Assembly: GCA_902497215.1 (NCBI GenBank)
Contig: CABVEH010000068.1
Span: forward strand, 1 to 6,586
DNA length: 6,586 nt
Direction: 5' to 3'
DNA from: an uncultured Eggerthellaceae bacterium
Lineage (GTDB): Bacteria; Actinomycetota; Coriobacteriia; Coriobacteriales; Eggerthellaceae
Each line of letters opens with the position of its first letter. Position 1 is the first letter of the stretch. Of this stretch, positions 5,194-6,586 are shown piece by piece. The position numbers were made by a program, and so were the translations under genes. The notes beneath the pieces were generated by a model, which worked only from the letters and a program-made list of their open reading frames with translations, was not told where the DNA came from and did no database searches.

Positions 5194-6586
5194 ATGCGTC
5201 TCAAGTCGCTGACACTCAAGGGGTTCAAGTCCTTCGCTGACAGGGCGCAGCTCACGCTCGAGCCGGGCATAACGGCCATCGTCGGCCCCAACGGCTCCGG
5301 CAAGTGCCGAGGTCGAGCTCGTGCTCGACAATTCCGACCATACCCTCCCTATCGACTACGACGACGTGTCCATAGCACGCCGCATGTACCGAACGGGCGA
5401 AAGCGAGTACCTGATCAACGGCTCGGTGGCCCGGCGCATGGACGTGCTCGACATCCTCCACGACTCGGGGCTGGGCGCAGGCACGCATTCCATCATCTCG
5501 CAGGGGTCCATCGACTCCGTGCTGGCTTCCAAGCCCGAGGACAGGCGCGCGCTCATCGAAGAGGCGGCAGGCATCCTGAAGCACAAGCAGCGCCTGGCCC
5601 GCAGCTCGCGAAAGCTCGAACGCATGCAGAACCACGTCGATCGCGTCACCGACGTCGTCAACGAGGTGTCCAGGCAGCTCGGGCCGCTCGAACGCAAGGC
5701 CAAGCGCGCCAAGAAGTACGAAGAACTCGCCGGCGACCTTGCCGAGGCCAAGCTGCAGCTGGCGGTGGACGACCTGCGGAAGCTCCAGGTCGAGCACGGC
5801 AAGGTGGTCGAAAGCGTGTCGGACCTCGAATCGGCGCTTGCCAAGCGCAAGGAGGCCATCGACTCCATCGACGCCCAGATCGAGGAGCTTCAGCGCAAGA
5901 TGCGCGAGGACAGCGAGGACGCCGGCACCCTTTCCAGGCAGCAGCGCGCGTCCGGAGCGGTATACGAGCGCATAGAGTCCACGATGGCGCTGGCACGCGA
6001 CAGGCGTCGTGCGGCCCTGGAACGCGCCAACGAGATAGAGGTGTCGCTGGAGGCGTCGAAGGCGTCGCTTTCCCGTCTAGAGGCGGCCCTTTCCCAGGCA
6101 AGGATCGACCTCGAAAAGTCGCAGGCGGCAAAGGATGCGGCAGACGCAAAGGCTTCGGGCCTCGAGGAAGAGCTCCGCAAGGCCAACGAGGGCAAGGCGG
6201 CGCTCGAGTCCGAGTCGGCCGAGCTCGCCGCCAAGCTCGAGTCCAACGAGTCCGAGCTTGCGCGCCTTCGCGAGGAGCAGGCGCTCACCCAGGAGTCGCT
6301 CACGAACGGGCTGGCCCACATAAAGGTGCTCGAAGGCCATGCCGCCGAGCTCGAACTTCTGGTTCAGCGTTCGGGGGCGGATGCGAAGGCTGCCCAGGCC
6401 GAGGCGCAGTCCCTCGAAGACGCGCTTTCCGCGATGGAGAAGCAGGAGGCCGAGGCCAAAAGCCTCATAGCCGCCTGCACCCGAGCGCGCGAGGCGGCGC
6501 GCGAAGCCCTCGACGAGGCCAGCTGCCAGGAACAGTCCATACGGGCCCAGATCCAGGCGCTCGACGCCATAGAGAAGAAGCGCACG
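5194..6586 (+). pseudogene. smc: Chromosome condensation protein SMC, 5' part, broken by an internal deletion and frameshift
   Basis: SMC is the ATPase that, with ScpA and ScpB, compacts and segregates chromosomes. The first 37 codons give a normal N-terminus: [18 protein letters not shown], then the Walker A start GPNGSGK. At 5305 the reading frame breaks. The homologous protein resumes at 5306 two frames away, with [18 protein letters not shown], then [26 protein letters not shown] (Q-loop Gln at 5501-5503), [17 protein letters not shown] and a long coiled coil to the window end (427 codons, no stop). Against B. subtilis SMC as I remember it, about 40 residues are missing, from the Ser after GPNGSGK through the LRGGKMEDIIFAGS region. 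The original +1 frame also happens to stay open to the window end, encoding Arg-rich nonsense. A GTG at 5188, right after the rnc stop, is an alternative start. Because the downstream frame shows no decay, this may be a recent mutation or an assembly error. The 3' end is outside the window. Confidence 0.88.

Noticed and set aside
5188..6586. Uninterrupted +1-frame reading of smc from 5188 to the window end
   Set aside because: After codon 37 the product is Arg/Pro-rich nonsense, while the real SMC sequence is in the frame that starts at 5306. The frame is open only because of base composition.

Overview
The window is a conserved housekeeping block, all on the + strand, from a high-GC Gram-positive bacterium. 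Gene order is recG (3' part), rsmD, a sepIVA-like gene, yceD (DUF177), rpmF, plsX, rnc, smc (5' part). The SepIVA-like gene beside yceD points to Actinomycetota. High GC combined with frequent ATA isoleucine codons and the style of the proteins make me favour Coriobacteriia, perhaps Eggerthellaceae; that lineage call is inference. No mobile element, CRISPR array, tRNA or rRNA was seen.

Layout. Positions 1-1630 hold the end of recG and all of rsmD, one base apart and probably cotranscribed. A promoter with an extended -10 box follows, then a self-contained unit: the sepIVA-like coiled-coil gene (1742-2212) closed by a clear intrinsic terminator (2235-2266). yceD (2302-2847) comes next. A second extended -10 promoter at the end of yceD serves rpmF (2929-3108), which encodes ribosomal protein L32 and has only 59 codons. 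The rpmF-plsX gap contains two tandem hairpins, the second a 19-bp stem. plsX and rnc abut with no spacer, and smc starts directly after rnc, so these three form an operon.

The genes cover DNA repair (RecG), ribosome production (RsmD, YceD, L32, RNase III), phospholipid synthesis (PlsX), septum or envelope growth (SepIVA-like) and chromosome condensation (SMC). This is a typical growth cluster rather than a defence or accessory island, and I see no new multi-gene system.

The points that deserve a second look are: (1) smc lacks about 40 codons just after its Walker A motif and is out of frame from there, although the downstream frame looks intact; (2) RNase III has Asn where a metal-binding Asp is expected, plus a long Ala/Lys tail; (3) a long near-perfect RNA stem lies just upstream of plsX-rnc and could be a terminator, an RNase III site, or both; (4) the SepIVA-like protein is an unusually compact version of its family; (5) coaD is not in its usual place after rsmD.
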